DNA from: Aeromonas aquatica
Lineage (GTDB): Bacteria; Pseudomonadota; Gammaproteobacteria; Enterobacterales; Aeromonadaceae
NCBI RefSeq assembly: GCF_000764655.1
Contig: NZ_JRGL01000010.1
Span: forward strand, 20,449 to 84,448
Reading direction: 5' to 3'
Length of the DNA: 64,000 nucleotides
A program made the position numbers and the translations under genes. The notes under the pieces are model-generated. The model did no database searches. It worked only from the letters and a program-made list of their open reading frames with translations, and was not told where the DNA came from. Shown here in pieces: positions 39,402 to 49,109 of the stretch (its first letter is position 1; every line of letters begins with the position of its first letter).

Positions 39402-40103
39402 TTAATTGATCTGGATTAGATTCGACTCGCGCCGGTATTGGTTCAGCAAATGGACGAAATCGGCAGGGGGGCGGTCCAGGCTGTTGTCCGGCACCAGCAG
39501 ATCATACCCCAGCAGATCCCGCAGCCTGACCATGCGGTTGCCCAGCATGGCGATCACCCCCTCGTAGCGCTGACCCGAGGGGGAGCGAAAGCGGCTCTCC
39601 TCCAGCAGACCCTCTCCCAGCAGCCCGGCACCGCAGCCACCGGCGGGGCAATCGGAGCCTTCACTGCGCATCGCCTGCAGCAGCACGGCCCGCTGCTCGG
39701 TCAGCAGACGCACGGCCAGTCTGGGTGTGATCAGCGTCAAAAAATCGTCGTAATCTTTTATCTTCAACCCGATGTAGGGCAGGGCCACCAGATCCCAGCC
39801 CAAATGAATACGCGGTTGGTCAATACGTTGAATATTTCTCCATTTCAGGAGCCAGCCACCGTACTTGTGGTGATATTGCAGGCAATCCTGACACAGAGAG
39901 AGGCTAAAATGAGGCTCACCCAACTTCAGCACCCCGACAAGAACTGTCAGCAAGCCGACCAGCAGGGCGGATATGGCAGGGATTAATAGTTGTTCATGGA
40001 GAAAAAAAAGTATAAAAATCATAGCAATGGTTATGACCATGCCCAACAATATCAGTGTGAGTCCATTTCTTCTGACCATGGGGATCACATGTAGCGTTTT
40101 CAT
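39402..40103 (-). CDS. DUF2982-type membrane protein
   Basis: A 233-residue protein with two N-terminal membrane helices (about 9-55: LTLILLGMVITIAMIFILFF and LIPAISALLVGLLTVLVGVL) and a soluble domain with FSLSLCQDCLQYHHKYGGW. I assign it to DUF2982 from memory of Vibrio and Shewanella relatives. It has a Gly/Cys patch (SDCPAGGCGAG). The start at 40103 is the first Met after a basic upstream extension. The role is unknown. It is divergent from the GGDEF/EAL gene. Confidence 0.7.
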   Translation of the reverse strand: MKTLHVIPMVRRNGLTLILLGMVITIAMIFILFFLHEQLLIPAISALLVGLLTVLVGVLKLGEPHFSLSLCQDCLQYHHKYGGWLLKWRNIQRIDQPRIHLGWDLVALPYIGLKIKDYDDFLTLITPRLAVRLLTEQRAVLLQAMRSEGSDCPAGGCGAGLLGEGLLEESRFRSPSGQRYEGVIAMLGNRMVRLRDLLGYDLLVPDNSLDRPPADFVHLLNQYRRESNLIQIN

Positions 40104-40209
40104 ATGATGTCTGCCCCTTCTCGCGTGCATGTTTCCAGATTATGGGCCGGATCGGATTTTGTACCAGCACGGGGGAGCGTTCAGGAGCCTGCCGTGGCTG
40201 GTGTTTGCT

Positions 40210-42213
40210 ATGAGCTCTCAGCATGAATCATCACCTTACATGAATACGCTAGACGAACGCCTGCTCCATGGGATGGATGTCCTCCATACGCCCATCTGGG
40301 TCTATGACATCCAGCGTCATCACATCTATTGGGCCAATGGCCCCGCACTGGGGTTGTGGGAGTCGAGCTCCCTGGCCGAGCTGCAATCCCGCGACTTCTC
40401 GGCCGACATGGCCGCCGCCATCGATCTATTGCTGCAACGCTATCTCGGCGACTTTCAGCAGGGTCGCAGCTACAACGAGTGGTGGACCCTCTCCCCGAAG
40501 GGGGTAAAAAAGCAGGTCTATCTGCGGCTCTCCGGGGTCGAGATAGCCGGACGGCTGATGATGATGACGGAGGCGGTGATCGATGCCGACACCCTCTATC
40601 AGGAATCCTCCCTCGCCACCGGCGACACCCTGGCTTGCTTGTTCGACAACGAGGGGCGCCTCGAAAGCGGCAACCACCATTTCGACATGTGTTTCGGGGC
40701 GGGCACCACCCAGCTGACCCAGATTTTCTCCGGTTGTGACGAGGTCTTTTATCGGCGCCTGTCTCGCCTTGACGAGGTGGTGGCCGAGGGGGAGTGCCGC
40801 ACCCTCAAGGGGATGCGCTGGTTTCAATACCAGTTTCGCCACATCCAGCAAGGGGCCCGGATCCTGCTCACCATGCGTGACATCACGGATCGCAAGCTCG
40901 AGGAGCTTGAGCACCGTCACCTGGCCTGGCACGACTCCCTCACCGGCCTGCTCAACCGCTACGGACTGATGAAATCCCTCGAGGCCTATTGCGGCCTGGG
41001 GGGGCGCTTCGCCCTGGTGTTCATGGATCTCGACAACTTCAAGCTGGTCAACGACAACTACGGCCACAAGGCGGGGGATCGCCTGCTGGAGCGGGTGGCT
41101 GGGCGGCTCAAGCAGATCTGTCCGCGGGACGTGGAGCTGGCGCGCCTCGGCGGGGACGAGTTCACCGCCCTGGTGCCGCTTAGCAACTCCAGCGACAGGG
41201 CGCAGGAGGTGGCGGATCTCATGCTCTCCCAGATGACCAAGCCGCTGCAGCTGAGCGGCGTGCCCGAGGTCACTATCGGCGGCAGCATCGGCATCGCCAT
41301 CTACCCGGACGATGCGGACGACGGCGACAACCTCATCACCCGCGCCGACATGGCCATGTACCAGGCGAAGCAGATGGGCCGCCTGCGCTGGCAGCGCTTC
41401 ACCCCCAGCATGCAGCAGACCCTGCACCGCAAGCTCACCCTGAAACAGTTTCTGGCCAAGGCCATAGGCCGGGGCGAGCTGAGCCTGCGTTATCAACCCC
41501 AGGTTGACGTGGCCCAGGGCAAGCTCATCGGCTTCGAGGCCCTGCTGCGTTGGTACAACCCTGTGCTGGGGCACGTCTCGCCGGCGGAGTTTATTCCGCT
41601 GGCCGAGGAGATGGGGCTCATTCGCGAGGTCGGCAACTGGGTGCTCTCCACCGCCTTGTGCCAGATGGGGGCCTGGCAGCGCCAGTGGCAGGTGCGGGTG
41701 CCGATGTCGGTCAACCTGTCCGGCTTCCAGCTATCCGCCAGCCTGCCCGCGTTGGTGGCGCAGCAGCTCAAGGCGTTTGGCGTCGAGGCCAGCCTGCTGA
41801 CCCTGGAGCTGACGGAAACCGTGCTGATGCTGGACATGAAGGGCTGTATCGAAATCCTCGACGCCCTGAGCGAGCAGGGGATCAAGATAGCCATCGACGA
41901 CTTTGGCACTGGCTACTCCTCCCTGGCCTATCTCAACCGGCTGCCCATCGACACCATCAAGCTGGATCGCTCCTTCGTGGTCGGCCTGAACCTGCCGGTG
42001 ATCCGGGCCACGGTCGCCATGGCCACCAGCCTCGGGCTCGGGATCCTGGCGGAAGGGGTGGAGGAAGAGCACGAGCTGGCGGCCCTGCGCGCCCAGGGCT
42101 GTCACGTCTTCCAGGGTTTCCTGTTCAGCACCCCCATGACACCGGCCGAGGTGGCGGAGACGGGCTTCGGGATCCGCTGCAAGGTGGGGCATTTTCCGCT
42201 GACGAGCGGCTGA
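40210..42213 (+). CDS. GGDEF/EAL cyclic-di-GMP protein
   Basis: A 667-residue cytoplasmic protein with an N-terminal PAS-like region (about 20-230), then GGDEF (about 235-400) and EAL (about 405-660). The diguanylate cyclase motif is intact (LARLGGDEF). The phosphodiesterase side shows FEALLRW, the NLSGFQ strand, ELTETVL, DDFGTGYSS and AEGVE, so both domains could be active. No membrane segment is seen. The start could also be an ATG at 40240. Confidence 0.9.
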   Translation: MSSQHESSPYMNTLDERLLHGMDVLHTPIWVYDIQRHHIYWANGPALGLWESSSLAELQSRDFSADMAAAIDLLLQRYLGDFQQGRSYNEWWTLSPKGVKKQVYLRLSGVEIAGRLMMMTEAVIDADTLYQESSLATGDTLACLFDNEGRLESGNHHFDMCFGAGTTQLTQIFSGCDEVFYRRLSRLDEVVAEGECRTLKGMRWFQYQFRHIQQGARILLTMRDITDRKLEELEHRHLAWHDSLTGLLNRYGLMKSLEAYCGLGGRFALVFMDLDNFKLVNDNYGHKAGDRLLERVAGRLKQICPRDVELARLGGDEFTALVPLSNSSDRAQEVADLMLSQMTKPLQLSGVPEVTIGGSIGIAIYPDDADDGDNLITRADMAMYQAKQMGRLRWQRFTPSMQQTLHRKLTLKQFLAKAIGRGELSLRYQPQVDVAQGKLIGFEALLRWYNPVLGHVSPAEFIPLAEEMGLIREVGNWVLSTALCQMGAWQRQWQVRVPMSVNLSGFQLSASLPALVAQQLKAFGVEASLLTLELTETVLMLDMKGCIEILDALSEQGIKIAIDDFGTGYSSLAYLNRLPIDTIKLDRSFVVGLNLPVIRATVAMATSLGLGILAEGVEEEHELAALRAQGCHVFQGFLFSTPMTPAEVAETGFGIRCKVGHFPLTSG

Positions 42214-42233
42214 CGCTGCCGCAGATAATGTGC

Positions 42234-42264
42234 GGTATGTCGCGTTTTTGAAGCGCGACATGCC
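42234..42264. other. Stem-loop after the GGDEF/EAL gene
   Basis: GGTATGTCGCG pairs with CGCGACATGCC around TTTTTGAAG (11 bp, one G-T pair), 21 bp after the stop codon. There is no T-run after it, so it may be a terminator or a transcript-stabilising hairpin. Confidence 0.55.
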
Positions 42265-42365
42265 AAATTAAACATAATTAATCTAATTTTTGTCTCACGT
42301 TATGGGATTCATTAGACGTTATCGCTAGTATGCGCGCTCATTCCTTGGTCATGGAGTATCACCAA

Positions 42366-43931
42366 ATGAGTCAGGCTACTACCAACGAGCGTTCTGCCAA
42401 CCCGTCAAAGGGTTGGTTGAATCGCTTCCTGAACGGGGTCGAGAAAGCGGGCAACAAGCTGCCCGATCCTGCCATGTTGTTCCTCTACGCCCTGCTGATC
42501 GTCTGGGTCGGCTCCTGGGTCCTCTCCCGGTTCTCCTTCGATCTGGTCAATCCCCGCAGCGGGGAGGTCGTGGTGGTCAACAACCTGCTGACCGGGACCG
42601 GGCTGGCCGAGTTCCTCGCCAGCATGGTCACCACCTTCACCAGCTTCGCGCCGCTCGGCATAGTGCTGGTGGCCATGCTGGGGGTCGGCGTCGCCGAGCA
42701 GTCCGGCTTCATCAATACCGGCCTGAAGAAGCTGCTGAAGGTCACCCCGGCCCGTTTCCTGACCCCCATGCTGATCCTGGTGGCCATCGTCAGCCACACC
42801 GCGGCGGACGCGGGTTATGTGCTGGTCATCCCCATCGGCGGCATCATCTTCCACGCCGCCGGACGCCACCCGCTGGCGGGGATAGCCGCCGCCTTCGCCG
42901 GGGTCTCCGGTGGCTTTGCCGCGAACTTCCTGCCCTCCGGCGGGGACGCTCTGCTGCAAGGCTTCACCCAGTCGGCGGCCCAGTTGCTCGACCCCGATTA
43001 TCTGGTCAACACCCTGTGCAACATCTTTTTCACCGGCGCCTCCTCCCTGCTGATCATCTGCGTGGGCTGGTTTGTCACCGAGAAGGTGGTGGAGCCGCGC
43101 CTCCAGCATGTGCCGCTCAACACGGATCTGGCGAGTGCCGACGAGATGGGGCGCTACAGTGCACGGGAGAGTCGGGCCTTCAACTGGGCCGGCTTCGCCA
43201 TGCTGGCGGCCATCGTCCTGTTGGGGCTGGCCCTGACACCGGACGACTCGCCGATGCGGGCCGCGGATGGCTCGCTCACCACCTTCGCCGCCCCCGTGAT
43301 GAAGTCCATCGTCCCGCTCATCTTCCTGCTGTTCATCCTGCCCGGCATCGTCTATGGCTTCGTGGCGGGCAACTTCAAGAGCGGCAAGGACGTGATCGAC
43401 GCCATGTCGGCCACCATGAACAAGATGGGTTCCTACATGGTGATGGCCTTCTTCTGCGCGCTCTTCATCAAGGCCTTCGGTGACTCCAACCTCGGCACCC
43501 TGTTGGCGCTGTCCGGCGCCGAGGTGCTCCATGCCCTGGCGCTGCCGGGGGAGGTGACCATAGTCGGCATGATCCTGCTCACCGCCACCGTCAACCTGGT
43601 GGTGGGCTCGGCCTCCGCCAAGTGGGCGCTGATCAGCCCCATTCTGGTGCCCATGCTGATGGCGGTGGGGATCTCCCCCGAACTGACCCAGGCGGCCTAC
43701 CGGGTGGGAGATTCCTCCTCCAACATCATCACCCCGCTGATGGTGTTCTTCCCGCTGGTGGTGGTCTATTGCCAGCAGTATGTGAAGAGCACCGGGATTG
43801 GCACCCTGGTTTCCATGATGCTGCCTTACTCCCTGGCCTTCCTGGTGAGCTGGACCTGCTTCCTGCTGCTGTACTGGGCGCTGGGCTTCCCCCTCGGGTT
43901 GCAGGCGCCGTATGTGTATCCTGTCCCTTAA
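42366..43931 (+). CDS. AbgT-family transporter
   Basis: An inner-membrane transporter of 521 residues in the AbgT family (p-aminobenzoyl-glutamate uptake in E. coli; sulfonamide export in some members). About 12 hydrophobic segments are visible. Family regions include PLGIVLVAMLGVGVAEQSGF, SHTAADAGYVLVIPIGG and RVGDSSSNIITPLM near the C terminus. GGAG lies 9 bases upstream of the start at 42366. Which substrate it carries cannot be told. It is followed by a terminator. Confidence 0.92.
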   Translation: MSQATTNERSANPSKGWLNRFLNGVEKAGNKLPDPAMLFLYALLIVWVGSWVLSRFSFDLVNPRSGEVVVVNNLLTGTGLAEFLASMVTTFTSFAPLGIVLVAMLGVGVAEQSGFINTGLKKLLKVTPARFLTPMLILVAIVSHTAADAGYVLVIPIGGIIFHAAGRHPLAGIAAAFAGVSGGFAANFLPSGGDALLQGFTQSAAQLLDPDYLVNTLCNIFFTGASSLLIICVGWFVTEKVVEPRLQHVPLNTDLASADEMGRYSARESRAFNWAGFAMLAAIVLLGLALTPDDSPMRAADGSLTTFAAPVMKSIVPLIFLLFILPGIVYGFVAGNFKSGKDVIDAMSATMNKMGSYMVMAFFCALFIKAFGDSNLGTLLALSGAEVLHALALPGEVTIVGMILLTATVNLVVGSASAKWALISPILVPMLMAVGISPELTQAAYRVGDSSSNIITPLMVFFPLVVVYCQQYVKSTGIGTLVSMMLPYSLAFLVSWTCFLLLYWALGFPLGLQAPYVYPVP

Positions 43932-43938
43932 GGGGAAA

Positions 43939-43967
43939 GAGGGGCCTTGGGCCCCTCGCTTTTTTTG
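43939..43967 (+). terminator. Transporter gene terminator
   Basis: GAGGGGC pairs with GCCCCTC, followed by GCTTTTTTT. It is placed 8 bp after the AbgT-type stop codon. Confidence 0.88.
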
Positions 43968-43998
43968 GGTACAGTGTGGCCTTCTTCCTGGAGGCCTC

Positions 43999-44724
43999 AT
44001 GAACCCGACCATCGATCTCATCCTTTCCCATCGCTCCATTCGTCAGTTCACCCCCGAGCCCATCACGACCAGGCAGCTCGATCAGATCTTGAGCGCCGCC
44101 CAGTGCGCCTCCAGCTCCAGCTTCCTGCAGGCCAACAGCATCATCCGGGTGACGGACAAGGGGCTGCGCGCCACCCTGGCCGAGCTCGCCGGGCACCAGG
44201 CCTATGTGGCGGAGGCGGCAGAGTTCCTGCTGTTTTGCGCCGACTACCAGCGCCACAGCCAGATAGTGCCCGATGCTCAGACCGGCTATGCGGAGCAGCT
44301 CCTGATCGGCGCCATCGACGGCGCCCTGATGGCCCAGAATGCCTTGCTGGCGGCCCAGTCCCTGGGGCTGGGCGGCGTCTACATCGGCGGCATTCGCAAC
44401 AATGTGGCGGCGGTGAGCGAGGCGGTCGGGTTGCCCCATCTGGTGATCCCGCTGTTTGGCCTCTGCCTCGGTCATCCCGCCCAGCAGCCGGAGCAGAAAC
44501 CGCGTCTGCCGAGGGGGCTGGTGGTGCACGAGAACCGCTATCCAGAGACCCTGGATCGCGCTCTGCTTGCCCAATATGATGAGCAGATCCACGACTACTA
44601 CCTGGCCCGCAGCGGCAACAACAAGCAGCAGACCTGGAGCGGCCAGATCAAGGCCATCCTCGGCAAGGAGGCGCGCCCCTTCATGCTGGGATTCCTGCAT
44701 TCCAAGGGTTTTTGCCTCAAGTAA
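43999..44724 (+). CDS. nfsA: Oxygen-insensitive NADPH nitroreductase
   Basis: An FMN flavoprotein of 241 residues that reduces nitroaromatics and quinones with NADPH. It aligns strongly with E. coli NfsA: HRSIRQFTPEPI near the N terminus, SSSSFLQANSIIRVTDK, GLGGVYIGGIRNN and PLFGLCLGHP. The C-terminal basic tail FMLGFLHSKGF is conserved. GGAGG lies just before the ATG. In E. coli the gene is in the SoxRS regulon; no such site was recognised here. Confidence 0.95.
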   Translation: MNPTIDLILSHRSIRQFTPEPITTRQLDQILSAAQCASSSSFLQANSIIRVTDKGLRATLAELAGHQAYVAEAAEFLLFCADYQRHSQIVPDAQTGYAEQLLIGAIDGALMAQNALLAAQSLGLGGVYIGGIRNNVAAVSEAVGLPHLVIPLFGLCLGHPAQQPEQKPRLPRGLVVHENRYPETLDRALLAQYDEQIHDYYLARSGNNKQQTWSGQIKAILGKEARPFMLGFLHSKGFCLK

Positions 44725-44884
44725 TGAGGGGCGAGGGCGATATGAGTGGTGGCGACGTGCCTGTCGCGACCCGCGGCGGAGCCGGCTTGCATTCTGTGAG
44801 ACAGGGCAGAACCCCGCGCTACCTTATGCGGGTAAGCTGTTGTAGGATCACGCAATTGGATTGGGACAGGAGTTTGTACACCCT

Positions 44885-45649
44885 ATGATTTTGACCTTGA
44901 TATTGCTGTCGATTGGCGCACTCCTGTTTCTGGTCATCGCCTATAACGTGGTGCAGCAATACAAACAGAAGGCCGAAGCCGACAAGCGCCAGGCCATCGC
45001 GCGCCACAAGGCCGTGGCGGACGAGACCGAAGAGGTGCTGCTGAACGTCAACCTGGTGCCCTTCTCCAAGAACATGGTGCTGCTGTTGCAGCACAGGATC
45101 CTGGATGCCTATCGTGCCATAGCACAAGTGATGCCCGGCAATCAGATCAAGCAGCGTATCGCCGACGTCCAGACCCAGATCAAGAACGTGCAGGAGAACT
45201 ACAGCAGCCAGGACGAGGGGCACTTCAAGACCCCGGAGTCCGATCGGCAGGCGATCCAGATGTTGCAGCTGGCCAAGAAGATGCGGGCCGTGCTGCGGGT
45301 CGAGCACAACAAGGGCAAGATAGATCCCCATGGCTTTGCCCAGGAGGATCGGCGCCTCGAGCTGATGCAGCTCAAGATCAACATCGCCAACCTGGTCAAG
45401 CGGGCCATGGATGCCCAGATCCAGGGGCAATACGGTACCTGTCGTCAGCTCTTTACCAAGGGGCTGGGTGCCTTGGCCAGCGTCTCCGACAAGGACGCCT
45501 ACCTGCTGGCGCGGGAAGAAGACATGCGTCAGGGGATGCGTCAGCTGGAAGAGCACCTGCAGCAGCACAGCGAGAAAGAGCTGCAACACCTCAAGGACAA
45601 AGAGGCGGACGAGCTGGATGTCCTGTTCCAACCCAAGAAGAAATGGTGA
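44885..45649 (+). CDS. Membrane-anchored coiled-coil protein
   Basis: A 254-residue protein I do not recognise. One N-terminal membrane helix (MILTLILLSIGALLFLVIAY) is followed by a mostly helical, charged cytoplasmic part with probable coiled coil and a Lys-rich end (VLFQPKKKW). A TTG at 44861 could extend it by 8 codons, but ATG at 44885 starts right at the membrane helix. The Shine-Dalgarno AGGAG is 13 bases away, longer than usual. Its stop is 2 bp before the yecM start. Confidence 0.75.
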   Translation: MILTLILLSIGALLFLVIAYNVVQQYKQKAEADKRQAIARHKAVADETEEVLLNVNLVPFSKNMVLLLQHRILDAYRAIAQVMPGNQIKQRIADVQTQIKNVQENYSSQDEGHFKTPESDRQAIQMLQLAKKMRAVLRVEHNKGKIDPHGFAQEDRRLELMQLKINIANLVKRAMDAQIQGQYGTCRQLFTKGLGALASVSDKDAYLLAREEDMRQGMRQLEEHLQQHSEKELQHLKDKEADELDVLFQPKKKW

Positions 45650-45651
45650 TC

Positions 45652-46197
45652 ATGTCTCATCCACTGGATACCACACTGGGGCCCATGGCCCCATTTGTTT
45701 GCCAACTGCTCACTGAAATGCACGCCCTCATGGGGGAGCAAGGCGCCCCGCAGGTGGATCACCTCTGCTACCGCGCCGCCAGCCTGCCCGAGTACCTCGA
45801 ATTGAAAGAGCAGCTCGCGCGCCACGGGGTCTTGCTGGTGGAGGGCATGATTGGCGGGCGACCCATCGCCACCTATCGATTGCATCAGCCGGTCTGCGTC
45901 AACGAGGTGAGCGTGCCCTGCATCGAGCTGGCCGCCCCCAAACCGGGTCGCAGCCATCAGGCGGGGCTGGAACACATCGAGCTGGTGGTGCCCTCACTGC
46001 ACGCGCTACTGGCCGCGCACCCGGCTCTGCCGTTCAAGACAGGCAATATTGATGATGGTCGCAACCCGGACCTGGGATTGATGCTGCCCTCGGGTCAGGT
46101 GAAATTCCACTTGCGTCCCTTAAGCGAGGTGATCGACGAGGAGCTGGGTACCGGCGCCGTGGTGCCGGTGCCGCCGGACTATTACGACGGCATATAA
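45652..46197 (+). CDS. yecM: YecM family VOC-fold protein
   Basis: A 181-residue protein of the YecM family, with a fold of the vicinal-oxygen-chelate type. Alignment with E. coli YecM is clear in EGMIGGRPIATYRLHQPVCV and LEHIELVVPSL. The putative metal-type positions are in DHLC and HIEL. The enzymatic role is not established in the family. It starts 2 bp after the upstream stop; ATG at 45643 is also possible. Confidence 0.9.
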   Translation: MSHPLDTTLGPMAPFVCQLLTEMHALMGEQGAPQVDHLCYRAASLPEYLELKEQLARHGVLLVEGMIGGRPIATYRLHQPVCVNEVSVPCIELAAPKPGRSHQAGLEHIELVVPSLHALLAAHPALPFKTGNIDDGRNPDLGLMLPSGQVKFHLRPLSEVIDEELGTGAVVPVPPDYYDGI

Positions 46198-46209
46198 ATT
46201 CGTGATGCC

Positions 46210-46236
46210 AGGCCCTTGCTTCGATGAGCAGGGCCT
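46210..46236. terminator. Possible terminator between yecM and ynfM
   Basis: AGGCCCTTGCT and AGCAGGGCCT pair with one bulge around TCGATG. It lies between two converging genes and lacks a clear T-run. Confidence 0.5.
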
Positions 46237-46244
46237 CGGATGTG

Positions 46245-47459
46245 CTAGGGCGCGGAATGGCAGGAGAGGGGACGCGCCGCGCGTCCCTTCAGCTGACCGA
46301 GCCAGAGACTCAAGGCGGCGGTGACGCACAATACCAGCTCGATGCCGAGCACCAATCCCCCAAGCCCCCCGCGCTCCCAGAAGGGGTGCAAATACAGCCC
46401 CCCCAGACTGGCCCCCAGATAGTACCCCACCAGATAGAGCGACGAGGCCAACGCCCTGTTGTGCTCCACGTGTTGGCCGACCCAGGCGCTGGCACAGGCG
46501 TGAGCGAGGAAGAAACCGAAGCTCGAGATGAGCAGACCGATGAGGATGGCGGTGAGGGAGCCTTGTAGCAGCGCCAGGCTGCCAATGGCCATCAGCACGA
46601 TACCGGCCAGCAGCAGCCGCTGGGCCCCCCAGCGATTGGCGCAGCGACCGCTCAAGGAGGAAGCGACGGTGCCGGTGAGATAGGTCAGAAACAGCATACC
46701 GAGCCACTGGGTCGGCAGGGAGAAGGGGGCTTCCGCCAGCAGGAAGGTGAGGTAGCTGTATTGATTCAGGAACACCATGAAGTTGAGGCCGCCGATGAGA
46801 TAGGCGCCCACCAGCAGCGGATTGCCGAGGTGACTGGCGATGGCGCGGCGCAACTGGCCGGGTTCGGCCACCACGGCCACGAAGCGGGTCTGGGGCGGCA
46901 GCAGCCAGATGACCAGCGGCAGCAGCGCGAGGCTTATCAGCCCGATCCCGAAGAAGGTATGCTGCCAATCTCCAAACCAGCCAGCCAGCAGGCCGCCCAC
47001 TACCCGGCCCGCGATCCCGCCGAGGGAGTTGGCGGCGATGTAGACGCCCACCGCCGAGAGCAGGGCGCGTTTGCTGAACTCCTCTCCCATGTAGGCGATG
47101 GCGGTGGCAGGCAGCCCAGCCAGCAGCACGCCTTGCAGGATGCGCAGCATCACCAGCTGATCGAACTGGCTGATCAGCGGGATGCACAGGGAGAGCAGGA
47201 TGGCGCCGGCCAGGCTCCACAGCATGATCCGGCGGCGGCCGAAACGATCCGCCAGCCGGGCGCAGAGCAGCAACGAGGCCGCGAGGCCGGCGGTGCAACC
47301 CGCCAGGGTCCAGCCGGCCGACAGGGAGCTGACGGAGAACACCTGCGCCAGCAGGGGCAGCAGGGGGTGGGTCTGATAGAGATTGAGAAACACCAGGAAG
47401 GAACCCAGGCTGAGGGCCAAGGTGGCGCGTATCCATTCGCGGCTGCCGATTTCGATCAT
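46245..47459 (-). CDS. ynfM: MFS transporter YnfM-type
   Basis: A 404-residue major-facilitator exporter with 12 predicted helices and the family loop motif RLADRFGRRRIM between helices 2 and 3. It resembles E. coli YnfM (arabinose or drug efflux annotation in E. coli). It is divergent from a LysR gene, the ynfL/ynfM arrangement of E. coli. The start at 47459 gives MIEIGSREWIRATLALSLGS; the longer open frame upstream overlaps the LysR gene. Confidence 0.9.
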   Translation of the reverse strand: MIEIGSREWIRATLALSLGSFLVFLNLYQTHPLLPLLAQVFSVSSLSAGWTLAGCTAGLAASLLLCARLADRFGRRRIMLWSLAGAILLSLCIPLISQFDQLVMLRILQGVLLAGLPATAIAYMGEEFSKRALLSAVGVYIAANSLGGIAGRVVGGLLAGWFGDWQHTFFGIGLISLALLPLVIWLLPPQTRFVAVVAEPGQLRRAIASHLGNPLLVGAYLIGGLNFMVFLNQYSYLTFLLAEAPFSLPTQWLGMLFLTYLTGTVASSLSGRCANRWGAQRLLLAGIVLMAIGSLALLQGSLTAILIGLLISSFGFFLAHACASAWVGQHVEHNRALASSLYLVGYYLGASLGGLYLHPFWERGGLGGLVLGIELVLCVTAALSLWLGQLKGRAARPLSCHSAP

Positions 47460-47506
47460 ATGCGGTTGTCCCGATGACTTTTTGGCAGAATAGTGCGGTG
47501 CTGAAT

Positions 47507-47525
47507 ATAAATATAATATATTTAT
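47507..47525. promoter_or_regulatory. Palindromic operator between ynfM and ynfL
   Basis: ATAAATATAATATATTTAT is a perfect 9-1-9 palindrome and contains the T-N11-A spacing of LysR-type sites (T47508 to A47520). It sits centrally in the divergent intergenic region. Confidence 0.6.
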
Positions 47526-47552
47526 GTTATCCACCTCATAAATGAAATTGAT

Positions 47553-48425
47553 ATGGACCTGAAGCAGTTGACCTATTTGCTGGCGGTGCGCGATGCGGGT
47601 TCCTTCACCCGGGCCGCCAGCGCGCTGCACGTGGCGCAGCCGGCCGTCAGCATGGCCATCGCCAAGCTGGAGAGCCAACTCGATCTGCGTCTGTTCGACA
47701 GGCAGGATCGCAATGTGCGGCTCACCCCGGAGGGGGAGGTGCTCTGCCGCCACGCCGAACGGCTGCTATTGCAGATGCATCAGGCCGAGGCGGAGATGGC
47801 GGAGCTCAAGGGGCTGGAGCGGGGGGAGGTGCGCATCGGCATCCCTTATATGATGGGTTCCTATTATTTCCCCCCGATCCTGATGGCGTTCAAGCACCGT
47901 TATCCCGGCCTCAAGATCCGGGTGGAGGAGGCGGGCTCCCGGGAGCTGCTCAGCCGCATGGTGGACGGCAGCCTGGATCTGGCGATCCTCATCACCAGCG
48001 ATCTGCCGCCGGCGCTGGAGGGCGCTCAGCTGCTGCGCGAAGAGATGCTGATGGTGGTGGGGGAGGAGCATCCGCTGCGCCAGGCCACCAGCGTCTCGCT
48101 GCCGCAATTCTTCGGCCAGGAGCTCGCCATGTTCAGACGTGGCTTCTATCATCGCGAACACATGGAGGTGCTGGCGCAGGGGCTGGGCTGTGAGCCGAAC
48201 ATCGCGTTCGAGAGCAACCTGATCCCGCTGCTCAAGGCGGTGGTGAGGCAGGGTTTTGCGGTGACCACCTTCCTGCGCATGGCGCTGGACGAGGAGACAG
48301 CCCTGATCGGCGTGCCCTTCGCGCCGCCGATCTTCCTCGATCTCTGCGTGGCCTGGCGGCGTGGGGATCCCCTCTCCATGGCCAACCGGGCGCTGAGAGA
48401 TTTCCTGCTGTCACAAGCAAGATAG
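47553..48425 (+). CDS. ynfL: LysR-family regulator YnfL-type
   Basis: A 290-residue LysR protein. The HTH is at about 17-37 (GSFTRAASALHVAQPAVSMA) and the effector domain from about 90. It is divergent from ynfM, sharing a palindromic control region, so it most likely regulates the exporter and itself. The start is ATG at 47553 (MDLKQLTYLLAVRDAGSFTR). Confidence 0.93.
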   Translation: MDLKQLTYLLAVRDAGSFTRAASALHVAQPAVSMAIAKLESQLDLRLFDRQDRNVRLTPEGEVLCRHAERLLLQMHQAEAEMAELKGLERGEVRIGIPYMMGSYYFPPILMAFKHRYPGLKIRVEEAGSRELLSRMVDGSLDLAILITSDLPPALEGAQLLREEMLMVVGEEHPLRQATSVSLPQFFGQELAMFRRGFYHREHMEVLAQGLGCEPNIAFESNLIPLLKAVVRQGFAVTTFLRMALDEETALIGVPFAPPIFLDLCVAWRRGDPLSMANRALRDFLLSQAR

Positions 48426-48463
48426 ACAGCATGGGATCTTGTTGAATGCCGTTTTATCCAATA

Positions 48464-48490
48464 GAAACGCCTCCCGTTGGGAGGCGTTTC
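48464..48490. terminator. Bidirectional terminator
   Basis: Perfect 12-bp stem GAAACGCCTCCC with GGGAGGCGTTTC around GTT. It lies between the converging ynfL and ribA genes. Confidence 0.9.
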
Positions 48491-48515
48491 TCAAGGGGCG
48501 CAAGAGAATTAAGCA

Positions 48516-49109
48516 CTACTTCTTGAGCAGGTGATCCAGCTTGTTCGCCTTGGTGGAGAGGTAGAACTCATTGTGGGGGTTGCGTCCCTCCTGCAGGGGA
48601 ACGCGCTCGGCCACCGGGATGCCGAAGCTCTCCATCGCCTTCAGCTTGCGCGGGTTGTTGGTCATCAGCTTGAGACTCTTGACCTCCAGCGCCTTGAGCA
48701 TGTCGGCGCAGATGGTGTAATCGCGCATGTCGGCGGCAAATCCGAGCGCCACGTTGGCCTCGACGGTGTCGGCGCCCTGATCCTGCAGATGATAGGCCCG
48801 GATCTTGTTGAGCAGGCCGATGCCACGGCCCTCTTGACGGACATACAGCAAGACGCCACGGCCAGCCTTGGCGATGTTCTGCATGGCGGCCTGCAATTGG
48901 AAGCCACAGTCGCAGCGCAGGCTGAACAGGGCGTCTCCGGTCAGACACTCGGAGTGAATGCGTCCAAGCACGGGCTCGCCGTCGGCGATATCACCCATCA
49001 CCAGTGCGGCGTGATCCTTGCCTGTACCGATTTCCTGAAAGCCAACTAGCGTGAAGGTGCCCCAAGGGGTCGGCAACTTGGATTTAGCCACCAGGCTAAT
49101 GCTGCTCAT
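48516..49109 (-). CDS. ribA: GTP cyclohydrolase II
   Basis: A zinc enzyme that opens GTP to start riboflavin synthesis. Its 197 residues match the E. coli enzyme (KLPTPWG near the N terminus). The zinc cysteines are in the [15 protein letters not shown] region, and the substrate Arg/Tyr stretch is RQEGRGIGL. It is a stand-alone RibA, not fused to RibB. AGGAG precedes the ATG by 7 bases. It is divergent from cmk. Confidence 0.97.
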   Translation of the reverse strand: MSSISLVAKSKLPTPWGTFTLVGFQEIGTGKDHAALVMGDIADGEPVLGRIHSECLTGDALFSLRCDCGFQLQAAMQNIAKAGRGVLLYVRQEGRGIGLLNKIRAYHLQDQGADTVEANVALGFAADMRDYTICADMLKALEVKSLKLMTNNPRKLKAMESFGIPVAERVPLQEGRNPHNEFYLSTKANKLDHLLKK

